DNA from: Ottelia alismoides
Lineage: Eukaryota > Streptophyta > Magnoliopsida > Alismatales > Hydrocharitaceae
DNA length: 64,000 nucleotides
Reading direction: 5' to 3'
NCBI GenBank assembly: GCA_037367405.1
Contig: JAZKJV010000389.1
Span: 2,046,001 to 2,110,000 of the forward strand
A model generated the notes under the pieces. The model saw only the letters and a list, made by a program, of their open reading frames with translations, was not told the DNA's origin and did no database searches. This document shows positions 9,630 through 19,792 of the stretch, in pieces. The first letter of the stretch is position 1. Each line of letters begins with the position of its first letter. A program made the translations under genes and the position numbers.

Positions 9630-11774
9630 AGATTAACCCTAGTTTTGATGATTGTTTTCATTTTACCTCTTGATCGCATTAATTAGTGCCAAACCCCTCC
9701 TTCGTAGTTCATCGGTGCTCCGCTCTGGCTAATCTTTATCACCGTAACCCCCTAGTTCTCCAACCACACAATCTCCTTCACCTCAATCCCCACTATTTCT
9801 CCCACATACTGATTCATCCCATCCATCTCGCTTCTCTCTAGAGCGAGCTATCGGTATTCCCACTCCACTACCACCTCAGATGACCGCCGCTACATGCCAC
9901 CTTCACCCATACCCTCCGTTGACTCTCCCAGAGCGTCGTTGTTTTGTGCTAACCAACCCCTACAGGACTAGGAGGCCAAAGGACCCCTGCGAGGTCATTT
10001 TTGCAAAGGAATGAAGCACCTAGGGTCCCCAACCTTCTCTGACTCCATCAGACTTCACCGGTGCTCCAGGAGATCTTTGAAGACCATCCCCTAAAGTGGA
10101 GTAGCCCAAGCTCCATTTTCCCCCTTGCTTAGAGTCTTCCAGGTGGCTGGAGAGGTGAGGGAAGGACGTTCGAAACTTGGCCCAAACGAGTTCTTGAGCT
10201 ATTCTTCCAGCCCCTCTCTCTGTTGTCTGATCTTCCAGCCGATTCAGGATGCACAGATGACTTCCGATTGGCAATGCTCAGAGCCGTCGATCCTCTCTTT
10301 ATGATATAATCGTAGCCATCGGAGGCGAAGCATCATCGCGGTCTCCTGGCACGACACATGGCATAAGTGAACGATCTCAACCATCCGTCGCTGCCCTTGG
10401 ACTGTGTATTTTGCACTCTCGCCCAGCAAATTCTTGTATTTTATGTATTAATGCATAAATTTTCATCTATTATTGTTTAAGTTTTGTAACTTTTGCATAA
10501 AAGACCCTGAACTATCTTTAATTACAATCTGGTCCATGCCAGCTCACCTCACGTGGCCACCCACGTGAGTTGGGCATTTTGCAGGTAGACTCCCTTTAGT
10601 TCTTGTATTTCACTTTAGTCTGTTAAATTTTCATTCACATTTTATATTTTTGTAAACATTGCAAATAGGTCCTCTGACTTTAATTTGTTTACAATTATGG
10701 CCCTGCTAGTTTTGCATTTTTTGTGCTTTTCCACCTTTTATTAAAAATAGCTATTGTGCTCCAAAAAGCACCCCAAAATATGTGCAGGTTCTTGATTTCT
10801 TGTAGTTCCATGGCATATTTTTATTTTGCAATTTTGTACCTTTTTATTATTTTATTAAAAATCATTTAGAGTACAAAAAGCCCATATCTACATTATAAAA
10901 TACCTAAAAATATAGAAAAATTTGAAACAAAACCCAAAAATATATATTTTGTTTATTTATGTATTTTTAACCTTCAGGCCAAAAATCACTAAAAACACTA
11001 AAGCAAAATTCTTAAAAATTGAAGAACCAAAACTCCTCTATAAAATCTATAAAATTCCAAAAAATCCAAAATAGTGTTTTCTATTTTATAATTTTCTCTA
11101 CAATATTAATTATAAATTAGAATTAATTTGGAGAAATTTTGATACTGTTTGATAGTTTTCACCTTTATTTTAATTTGACCCATTTATTTTCTCCCTATTT
11201 TAGGGTATTTTTTTACTTTAAAAATATATAGAAATTAGCATAAATCACTAAAAAATCACAAAAATAGTACAAAAATATATTTAAAACCCAAAAATATTTA
11301 ATTCTACTATTTTTTGATATTTTTAGTTATATTTATATCCCTTTTGTCTATTATTATATATACTCTTATGCATTTTATATTATATATTCAATTGAATTAG
11401 AAAATATACAAAATCTAAAAATATAAAAAATATATAAAAATATAATTAAAAACAAAATATTAAAATATAAAATAAAAATAAAAAAATACAAAATTAAAAA
11501 CCCACATAGAAAAGATAAAGAAGCTCACAATCAGTTTTGCCCATTAATTCGCCCGATCTATCCTTTTTTGCTCCTTGTATTCAACCTCTACACATACTTG
11601 CACCTATACACATCCTTGTTGTCGAGTTATAACAAATTTTAACTCCACAGATTATTTTCATTGTTTGATTATTATTGTGGGCTAATTGTTGTCTGAAGTT
11701 TGGTTTCGTGAGCGGTCACCGCATCGACTAGATCTCTCGCCTTGTGAGATTTATAGACCCTCATAAAATGCTCT
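9630..11774 (+). repeat. Athila-type LTR fragment ('LTR-A'), 5' end cut by C1
   Basis: This matches, at moderate identity and in the same order, the better-defined LTR-A copies at 19793-23552 and 36698-38779: the CACGTG block, a long A/T-rich middle, and the terminal block with 'ttcaacc', 'gttataacaaattt' and 'gtgggctaatt' pieces. Its start is missing at the C1 boundary. Its end lies against minus-strand RT sequence at about 11775 with no primer site, so the junction is rearranged. No gene is seen in it. Confidence 0.75.
10548..10569. promoter_or_regulatory. CACGTG palindrome in LTR-A
   Basis: CTCACGTGG (10548-10556) and CCACGTGAG (10561-10569) are exact inverted repeats with a 4-base spacer, each holding the G-box core CACGTG. 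Other LTR-A copies have degenerate forms near 22308-22345 and 37573-37618. G-boxes bind bZIP/bHLH factors in plants; a role here is inferred. Confidence 0.6.
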
Positions 11775-11781
11775 TCAACAC

Positions 11782-12156
11782 TTACAAAGATGCATGTACT
11801 CTGGTCAGAGTCTCTTCTCCATTATCATTAGTAATGGTGATCCCAGACTTCTTGGGCACTACGTGCAGGGGACTCACCCACTTGGAGTCGGAGATGGGAT
11901 AAATGAACCCCGCATCACACCTGTTCTGAATTTCTTTCATCACAACCTCCCGCAGGTTCAGATTCAGTCTGTGTTGGAATTCAAGGGAATGAATAATGTC
12001 TTCATCGAGGTAAATGTGATGCGAGCACAATGATGGATTGATCCCATAGAGATCTGATATCTTCCAGCCTATGGCCTTGCGTTTTCTTTCAAGAACCTCC
12101 ATCAGATGAGATTCTCGGTTTTCGATCAGGTGAGAATTGATTATGACTAGGTACAT
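11782..12156 (-). pseudogene. Athila-like RT, N-terminal fragment
   Basis: The 124 codons carry the Athila/Tat linker into RT: a YLVIINSHL block, HLMEVLERKRKAIGW, ISDLYGIN, then REVVMKEIQNRCDAGFIYPI and SKWVSPLHVVPKKSG, the first conserved RT motifs. The frame ends just before the expected CIDYR motif, where the sequence joins plus-oriented LTR-A. Catalytic residues are therefore absent. The homologous segment on the other strand is at 31349-31792. Confidence 0.88.
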
Positions 12157-12559
12157 GTTGGGTTCTTCAGCAAGGAAAGTCTACTTCATATTGGAGGGCA
12201 ACAGTTTGAGCTCTAGTGTTGTGGGTGTTGATTCATTGTGACTTCGGCAACAATTGTCGGTGTTAGCTCTTTCAACTATTGTTTGTCTACCTCTGCAATA
12301 TAGCTTCTTCATTCAAAACATCACACAGATCAATGATGAAATATTTATTCTCAAACAAGGGAATTGTTCAAACTTCTCCAATGGCACATCAGCGAAAATC
12401 TCATCTTCAAAGACTTCAGTTAATTGGACAATGCTCTCCTATATTTCCTCTGTAGAGAGGAACTCCAGGGTTTCATGGTCATTCAGAAATAGATTTGTAT
12501 CTCTGATATCTGCTAAAAAATCATAGTCCTCATAACATTGAGATTCAAGAACTCTCATC

Positions 12560-12960
12560 TCAAACACAACTTCTATTGACTTCGGCTGAAGCATGATCTC
12601 TATATGTATCTTATCAGTACTGGAGGAGAATGTGATTTCTCAGTGCTGTAGTCAACTACTTCATGGGCCAAGGATAATAAAGTATGGAGTGGAGGTGTGG
12701 AGTTGTCCATGTCTAGGACAATGAAATCAATAAGGAATTACATCCCTGGAATAATGACGATCACATCCTCAAACATTCACCTTGGCTGTTTGATAGATCG
12801 ATCTGTGAACTAAAGACTCATCTTGGTTGGCTTGAGTGGTCCTAACCCAAATTCTATGAGTAGTGACGCTAGTAGAAGGTTGATTGAAGAGTCGCTATCA
12901 TGTAGAGTACGCTCGAACTCCTGATTGAACATTATGCATATGATGAGTGGTGCTCTCTAG
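12560..12960 (-). pseudogene. Athila-like aspartic protease remnant
   Basis: In broken frames the minus strand gives the Athila protease pattern: a DRSIKQPR block, EDVIVII, then FIVLDMD, close to the unit 2 protease at 30646-30918 (SVKQPRGMLEDVIITI, VVSDMD). At least two stops are visible. The hydrophobic strand expected next (ILG.PFL-type) is degenerate. Confidence 0.7.
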
Positions 12961-13201
12961 TCTTTCTTTTTGTGTTGGAGATTGCTGATAGCATTTATTG
13001 TAGCCATTGTGAGGATATGCTTCTCAAATTTTCTGCATCTATTTTTGTGGGGTTGACGCTTCGCTATACATGCTTCTTTAAGTCCTTTCTTCACACTAGG
13101 CGAGTACTCTATGCTTTTAGAAGAGGAATCTCAAGCAAAATGTTTTGCAAAATTTAAATGATGTTAAGATCAGATAAAGCATATGTCAATGTTTACAGTT
13201 T

Positions 13202-14240
13202 TTATTTAATTATAGAAGGGAAAGGCTTATGTACATCATCAAGAATGTTTTCATTTTCATTCAATTTTTTGTCTGTGTCTTTCTGTACAGGTAGATGAAA
13301 AAAGGGTATACATTCATCTACATCTGGTGGACCTAAAATGATAAATGTAGCTCCATCGAATGGCTCTGGTTCTATTATGAGTGCTGGCATCTCCAATGCG
13401 GGCACGACTTCACCAGGACCGCTGCTTCCTTTTTGTGTTTTTGCATTTTCTTCAATTTTTTGTACTTTTGTCTCTGGTACTGCTCCAAAAAATGTGATGA
13501 CCCTAATGTCGGTATGGTTGACGATTCACCATCAGACACTTTATTCTTCCCTTTTGCTGTCATAAGTGGCTGGAGTGTCCTACCACTTCTGAGATGTAAA
13601 AAATTATATAAAAGAATTATTTTAACCTAAATCGAGTGGGGCACTACAGGTTACCTGCTCCTTGCGATGGAATTTATTCGATTTGGCTTAGACCAGAGCC
13701 GAATAACAGTCTTGACAGCCATCAGGTCCTCTATCTTCTAGCTCACCCCAACCATGCTCTCTACAAGTTGAGCCAGACAATCGAGGGTCTTGTTAACTGG
13801 GGCATCCTCAAAAAAATCGGCTAGATGAGACTGCTGACTTTAATGATAAGAAGGAGGTTGTTACTGGTAATCCTGATAGTAGGAGGAGGAGGAGGAGGAA
13901 GAGAAGGGTATTGTTGGTACTACGGCGAGGAGTACTGGTCATGGTACTTAGCATCCAGCTGCTGGTACTACAGATTGCGGTATTCAGACTGTTGTTGGTA
14001 ATTGTTCTGCCTCCAGTTGTAACAATGCTACGGAGGCTATTAGTAATGGGCTGGGTTAGGCTGGAAATTCTGCCCTCCTTGTTGTTGATGGTATGGCCGG
14101 TTGGCATTGGACTCACCATGGGATTGTTCTTGAAGACAAGTCAATTGTTGATCATTGCTTCAGATGCCATTCACCTCTTGAATGAGCTGGGGAGGCGGAG
14201 AACAAGACTCGAGATACTGATGATGTAATTCAAGTGGTTG
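13202..14240 (-). pseudogene. Athila-like Gag C terminus and gag-protease spacer
   Basis: From 14240 leftward: a Gln/Tyr/Pro-rich tail, then NKTLDCLAQLVE, then HLRSGRTLQP, the Athila '(T)LRSG+' block near the Gag end. A lysine-rich helix (KYKKLKKMQKHKKE) follows in the 13563-13375 segment, and an acidic spacer in 13405-13202. Unit 2 has the same succession at 29640-30300. Frames shift several times; no complete protein remains. Confidence 0.72.
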
Positions 14241-14639
14241 GTAGACAACCATCTACATCTGCGGTTATGACGATGGTTGCTTTGGGGCATGCACATAGTA
14301 AACGTGTTGAATCGGAGGTTGATTGGGACTTGGCTGAGGTGGTTGTATCTGTGTCTGCTCCTTCTTCTCAGCTGGAGGCTCAGATGACGTGGGCATTGTG
14401 TTGCAGCTGCAAATGGTGTTCACTAGTAGCTCCAATTGCTTAATGATAATATCGAGCTTGTCTAATCCCTTCAACATTTGCTCGATCCATGTGAGCTTCT
14501 CTAGGTCCTACGATCTCTCCTTAATGATATCAACTTTCGACAAGTGGTTTCCAATGATGCTCAGGTCTGAATTGTTGCACATGTCGACTTCACATGTATC
14601 CACCATGTTTACATTCTTTTTAAGGAACTATTGTGGCAG

Positions 14640-15586
14640 CTAAATTTGGAAGTATAGAGATGAGGATAATGCAGCTTCTCCTCTGACTATCTCCTCAAAG
14701 ATCTGCCATATTGCATCCTCGTCCTTGTTCAAATGGGATCCTTCATATGTGACATCAACCAGATGTTGACTTGACTCTGTCAAACCTCCAAAGAATTCTT
14801 GGACCAATCTGGTCTTCGGGATGTCATGGTTGGGGTACTTCTCAATCAGATCACTAAACCTCTCCCAGGTTTCATAGAAGGACTCTTGGGGTCCCCAAAA
14901 GATATTAGCGATCTTCGACCGTATGAAATTAAGACGACTGAGAGGATAATACTTGTGTAGAAATGCAGACTTCAGATCTTCCCGGGTCATCACCACTTTC
15001 CTTAGATGGTTGATCCAGTACAGGGCCTTGACTTGAAGGCTGAAAGGGAAAGGGGTCATCTTAACTACACCCAATGGGATGTTGAGTGAGTTGTGTTGCG
15101 GATACGGGTGAACTACTACAAATGGATGTACAACTCCTTGTTGGATTACCCATGGAGACTGGGGAGGATAGACAAGCGCTGCAACTTAAGCTCAAAATGT
15201 TCGTGGAGTGGTGGGATACGGATCCACTCGTTGATGTGGTTGGCCCTAGGGATTTATGACTGCTTGAGGGTTGTCTTGGGTTGGCCTCTCCTTGCTTTTC
15301 CCTCGCCTCCATGAAGTCCATCTACAGAGTGATTGTCCTCATCAACATTGTTATCATCACCTCATCCTTGAGGTGTCTCCCTCCCTTCCAATCTTGTCCT
15401 CAAGTCATTCAACATATATTGAAAGATGACATGAGCTAGCGCTTGGTCAGTTAATTGTTGTTGAATGGCCTGGATGGATGCCACGAGCTGACTGTTGACA
15501 TCATTATGACTTGGGCCAGTGCCTTTCTCTGTTTTCGGCTCTATGCCTGACTGCATTGGTCCCTTTCCTCTGCATGTCGGAGCCAT
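14640..15586 (-). pseudogene. Athila-like Gag N terminus and capsid
   Basis: The start (15586) reads MAPTCRGKGPMQSG, paralleled in unit 2 by MAPAGREKGP at 25857. The 144-codon segment 15074-14640 is the retrotransposon gag domain: FPFSLQVKALYWINHL, then FLHKYYPLSRLN, ETWERFSDLIEKYPNH and LVQEFFGGLT. Such Gag proteins build the cytoplasmic particle. The two segments are in different frames, and no zinc knuckle is seen, as is usual for this group. Confidence 0.85.
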
Positions 15587-16662
15587 CTCTGAGTCTGTTT
15601 GTGACTAAACTGGCTCCAGATCGGGGTCAGGATCTGCAATGGGAAATATTCCCCGATCAGTTTGCTTGCTTGCACCATATAGAGATAATAATTCAAAATT
15701 AGGGTCTATTCTGAATCTTAATAGGGATGGAGAGGTATATAGAGTAAAATCAATCTCCATCCAAAGATAATAGAACTCGGGAAGAGAGTTCTCCCAGACT
15801 GCGAGGGAAATAAGAAGTGGGGATTCTTGAGGTTGGCTGATGAAACCATTATTTATCTACTCTATGTGGACGTTTTAGCAAAATACCCTTAATAAGTCAC
15901 TAATTATGTCAAAAAATTAATTAATTAACATTCACTAATTGTGCTAAATTTAATAGTAAAAATTATGTAAATAAATAACCTTGTTTTTTCCCAGTTTGAG
16001 CTTATTATTTTATGTGTAAATAATCTTCCTTTTAACCTAACTCTTTCTCTAATTATTCTTTGATTAATTAACTAACTCGAGATAAGGAATTAGAACCCAT
16101 AAAAATCAGAAAATCAAGAGAAAACACAAAAATCTAACTTCTTATAATTTGTACATATTTTATCTTTGGTATTTTATTTTATCTTTTTTCTTACATATAA
16201 AAAAACCATAAAAATTACATTAAGTATGTATATATTGTATATAAATTAATCTACTAATCAAAATAAAATTAAAATACAAAAATTATAAACTGCAAAAATA
16301 AGGTATCTATTTTCTATAGAGTGCCTCCAAAATATTTGTTGTACAATTGTCCTCTTTCACTTTCGGGTCCTTCACAAATGTTGTAGATCTCGTCGAGATG
16401 AGCAACTTTTGTGTTGACCACTTTTTCGTTTGACTTCATTTACTAGTACGTTCTGATTTATTTTCTTTGATTTTTATCTTCATTTATTTGTTATTTTATT
16501 TTATTTTTATTTATTTAATACTTAATTTTATTTCACTAGTTATTTTATTTTAATTTAATTAACTTTTATTTTATCATTTCCTTTATTTTTCTCTCCTCCT
16601 TTCTCTTTTTTCCATCATCTTTCTCTGTCTTCCTTTCTCTCTCTACCTCACCTCTCTTCACA

Positions 16663-16733
16663 GGTCATGTGCCTAGCACGTGACCCGCATCTGCCCCAAC
16701 TCTCCAGACAGGTCACGTGCCTTGCACGTGACC
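16663..16733. promoter_or_regulatory. Two tandem CACGTG palindromes in LTR-B
   Basis: GGTCACGTGC (16711-16720) and GCACGTGACC (16724-16733) are perfect 10-base arms around CTT. Forty-eight bases upstream, 16663-16685 is the same structure with one mismatch. Both arms carry G-box or ACGT cores. The placement, about 120 bases before a TATA-like 'ctataaatag' at 16844-16853, fits a promoter-proximal enhancer; this is inference. Confidence 0.6.
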
Positions 16734-16843
16734 CGTCTCCTCCTCTCTAGTCATTGCATCATCTCACCCTCCTCCCTCCCCTCCTGCGTGTAACCATCGC
16801 CATCCACCTCCTCCCTCCATGTAATGCCTCCTCCCCACCTCTC

Positions 16844-16853
16844 CTATAAATAG
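16844..16853 (+). promoter_or_regulatory. TATA-like box in LTR-B (+)
   Basis: CTATAAATAG lies downstream of the CACGTG palindromes and upstream of the C-rich transcribed-looking block. It matches the plant TATA consensus and orients transcription rightward toward the primer site at 18607. Confidence 0.55.
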
Positions 16854-18606
16854 TTTGTTGCCCAGCCATCCTCAGCATCCACCCTTCTCCCTCAGGTTGG
16901 TGACAGCGACTGATGATAGGCATCATGAGAGATACACAGGGGCTCAATCCATGTGTTGTTTCTCTTCCGGGTTAGCCTAGGCCTGTTGTGCTGCCAGCAA
17001 CTGAGGCGATCATCGGGAGTGACCCTTGCTCCTCCTTCCAAGCATATCCCCTAGTTCAACTCCTTGAATCTGCTTTTTATCTCTGACCACCAAACCTCGG
17101 CTCTCCTCCGCCATTACAAACTCCTCCCTTGGTTGCTCCTCCTTCTCACCGTTCTCCAAGCAGCAATCTCAGCACCTGCTCACCAGCCGCAACACCTCTA
17201 TTGTACACCCTTCTGCAACAGGTCGCCCATCACTGTACCACCTTCACGATCGCCAGCCAGCAGCTCGGGTAGAGGGCCACCAGCCTCCCTCGCACCACTC
17301 CGCCTTACGCCAGACACCATCGTCGCCCGCCTCGATGGAGCCCACGCTCCCTCTCCTCTGTTCACCTTGGCCACTATCGGCCATTGCATTGGGGGATCCA
17401 ACTGCAACAACACAACCATGTCTCCCTCCAAGCCTCGACCCATGCCTCGAGGCTCGTGTTACCAAAGCGACGTCTCCTCGCCACTTGGCCCAAGCCTGCT
17501 ACCGTGCCCGAGCCTCTACCGAACCAGACCTAGAACGTATCCCATGTGCATTTATGGAAAAATTACAAGGAGGCCCCTACCCCCTCTCAAGAATTACCGA
17601 ATCAACCATGTTGCCCAACAAGCGCATGTCCTGCATGTGTACATAGATAAATTGCATACCATGCCCAGACATCTTTTCTATATTGTAGATAAGTCCTTCT
17701 TGAGACCTTTTTAGAAGAAAACTTTTGTTTTTATGGCATTTTAGTCCCTGCTACTGTATTTTGTCATATCTTGCTCATTTGGACTCTGATTTTTATACAC
17801 AATATGTTGTTTTGAAGCTTATTTAGTGATCTTTCATTTCATATATCTTGTGGAGAGATTTGAGATTGTTTATTGATGATTATTATTTGAGGAATCTCTG
17901 AATCTGTGCAGGCTTGATTATTGATATTTTTTTCTACTTTATTGAGAAAATATTATCTAATCTGCATGTAAACATTTGAGGAGATTTTAATTTATTCCTC
18001 TTGTAATTGTTGATCATATAAATTAACGATTTAATTTCAGTTGGGGCTCAATTGAGGAGAAAGAATAAATTTATTTCTTAATTATTTTTACGTGATGAAA
18101 ATCTCTTTATTTGAGGAATAAATTACAGAGGAAGCTGGCTAGAATTCCTCGAAAATATATTATTGATATCTAAGCCTGATAAATTGAGAAGTATTAATCA
18201 TCTAGCCTACAGCTGAAATTCTCACTCATATACAATATATTTCTTGAATCGATATCTTTTGATTTGTAATATACTTCAAGATTAATTGATCATCTTATTT
18301 AAGGATTTAATTTGTATATAATCATAGATCATGCGCTCATCCTCTATTTTTATTCATATTGCACCTCTTTCATCCTGCATTTCATTATCATTTTTGTCAT
18401 AGAGATTAACATAATATTTAATTAATTATTAAAATCAATTTAGAACCAAGCAACTAAAAATCATCGTTCCTTGTGTTCGACCATAGTGCACATACAAAGT
18501 AAAAATTTTCTACAACATTCAAAGATTGTGGTTTTTGACGAATCAAAATATGTCTCCTATACTATAAATATCGCCAATAAAAGAGGTGGATTTTGCGTTC
18601 ATAAAA

Positions 18607-18624
18607 TGGCGTCGTTGCTGTGGA
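18607..18624 (+). other. Primer-binding site (tRNA-Asp type) after LTR-B
   Basis: TGGCGTCGTTGCTGTGGA matches the canonical site TGGCGCCGTTGCCGGGGA at 15 of 18 positions and lies 5 bases after an LTR ending in CA. It marks 18602 onward as the internal start of a plus-oriented Athila/Tat-class element. Confidence 0.8.
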
Positions 18625-18818
18625 ACGACGTGTTTTTAGGATTTTTGTAAAAGTAATTCCTATGTCATTTTTTCTTATTTTTGCATTTTATTTCCACATT
18701 TTCTCTCTCAATAGATACTAATTGCATTTTCTCTCTTTGCAAAAATCTCGGAGCAATTTTGTATTCAAGGATGAGAGAGAGCTTAGATTAGGTTTTAATT
18801 TTACGCATCAATTACAGG
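18625..18818 (+). other. Leader remnant of the LTR-B element
   Basis: A short noncoding stretch that resembles the leader of the inverted LTR-B element (for example 'ggagcaatttt' here and in the reverse complement of about 51.8 kb). It ends abruptly where LTR-A sequence begins at 18819, so the rest of this element is gone or displaced. Confidence 0.55.
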
Positions 18819-19056
18819 TGATGAATCCCCATTTCATCACCTTTATTCTATCATTCTGGCCTTAAGAACCCTAGCTAATGCATGTATATAGAATTATTTT
18901 GTACAAATTAGCATTCATTATTTATTCCATTTATTTTATATAAAATATAATTTTGAATGCCATGGTTATAGAATAAACAAAAGAAAAGAAAAAAATTCCC
19001 TAAACCCCAAGACCAAGTCATGAATTGATTTGGTCGACAAGGAATAAAGTAGTGGG
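18819..19056 (+). repeat. Head of LTR-A, unit 1 (truncated)
   Basis: Starts TGATGAATCCCC, matching the starts of the other two copies (TGATAGATTCCC at 19793, TGATAAATTCCC at 36698). It follows them through 'accctagctaatgcat' and 'gacaaggaataaagtag', then switches without a gap to 3' internal sequence. Unlike the other two it has no purine tract in front. Confidence 0.75.
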
Positions 19057-19780
19057 GGATGGATTACGACAATGCTTCGGATGAGTATTGGTATAACGGT
19101 GCAACTTTTCCAAGACCCTAAAAAAGTGGGTGGAACAAAAGATGTTGTATACACCAGTGCAAAAGCAAGAATGCATAAGCTATACAAAGTCAAAGAAAAT
19201 ATCCAAAGAAGCCTATACCGAAAATTCCACAAAAATTTGAGCTTCAGAAGAAGCATGCTTCTTGGTGAAGAAACAGTTGCACTGACTGACTTCACAAGGG
19301 AATGAAGACTACACTGGTCTGTTCACATTTCTTTTCCCCTTCTTCTAAAATGCTTCCCCATTCGGTTGTAAAGACCGGGAGTACCTAATCTTAGAAGGGA
19401 ATATTTGTCTCCATGAGGATGAGCTACCAAAAGAGTTGATGCCTCAATAGTTCATCGGTTTTGTCTGGAGAGAGCTGAAAAATTCACACACACGGTTCTA
19501 TCACGTTAAGGTAGCAAGAGTATGTGACTGGGAGGATGGTTCTGACCTGGTTGTGAATTGGACTAGATGATAGGAGTATGGAACCTAAGGGTTGTTGTGT
19601 CACACTTCCTAACTTCCATGTGGTTCTAAACACACCATTAATTCAAAGACCATCGCTGAGCTCCAAACTTTGAGTTTGTTAAGACAAGTTAGTCAACGAT
19701 TATTCCAAGTTTTGTATTTTTTTCTTTATTTTTATTTTCTGCACTTATTGCATAAGTGTTCGCTAGGGACTAGAAAAGGC
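19057..19780 (+). other. 3' noncoding internal segment of unit 1
   Basis: This matches 35958-36685 of unit 2 closely over its whole length (for example 'ccctaaaaaagtgggtgga' at both). It is the stretch between pol and the 3' LTR. No conserved protein is encoded; the 109- and 77-codon ORFs here and their counterparts in unit 2 are on both strands and do not share intact frames. Confidence 0.78.
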
Positions 19781-19792
19781 AAGTATAGGGGG
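19781..19792 (+). other. Polypurine tract before the second LTR-A
   Basis: AAGTATAGGGGG immediately precedes the LTR start TGATAGATTCCC. The same arrangement occurs at 36682-36697. This shows that 19793 is an authentic 3' LTR junction as well as the 5' LTR of unit 2. Confidence 0.8.

Larger units (their letters stand above)
11775..15700 (-). mobile_element. Athila-like Ty3/gypsy remnant, minus strand, truncated within RT
   Basis: Read on the minus strand the order is gag N terminus (15586), gag capsid (15074-14640), gag C terminus with spacer (14240-13202), protease (about 12960-12560) and the first part of RT (12156-11782). RNase H, integrase, both LTRs and the primer site are missing. Protein similarity with unit 2 at 25857-32385 is strong block by block, so they belong to the same family in opposite orientation. 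Reading frames are broken many times. Confidence 0.85.
15870..18601 (+). repeat. LTR of type B (plus orientation)
   Basis: The right end is set by a tRNA-Asp type primer site at 18607. The left end is approximate: sequence resembling the far end of the inverted copy (52054-54720) begins near 15.87 kb. Shared landmarks include an A/T-rich first part, the palindrome around 'gtagatctcg' (16379-16405 here), CACGTG palindromes and a C-rich block. 15600-15870 to its left holds the last bit of the minus-strand Athila leader and nothing else I recognise. A 216-codon ORF at 17064-17714 lies inside it and is discussed separately. Confidence 0.65.

Noticed and set aside
17064..17714. 216-codon ORF as a host secreted-protein gene
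   Set aside because: It lies wholly within an LTR bounded by a primer site, is low-complexity Pro/Ser-rich, and has no matching ORF in the inverted LTR-B copy. Kept only as a low-interest finding.
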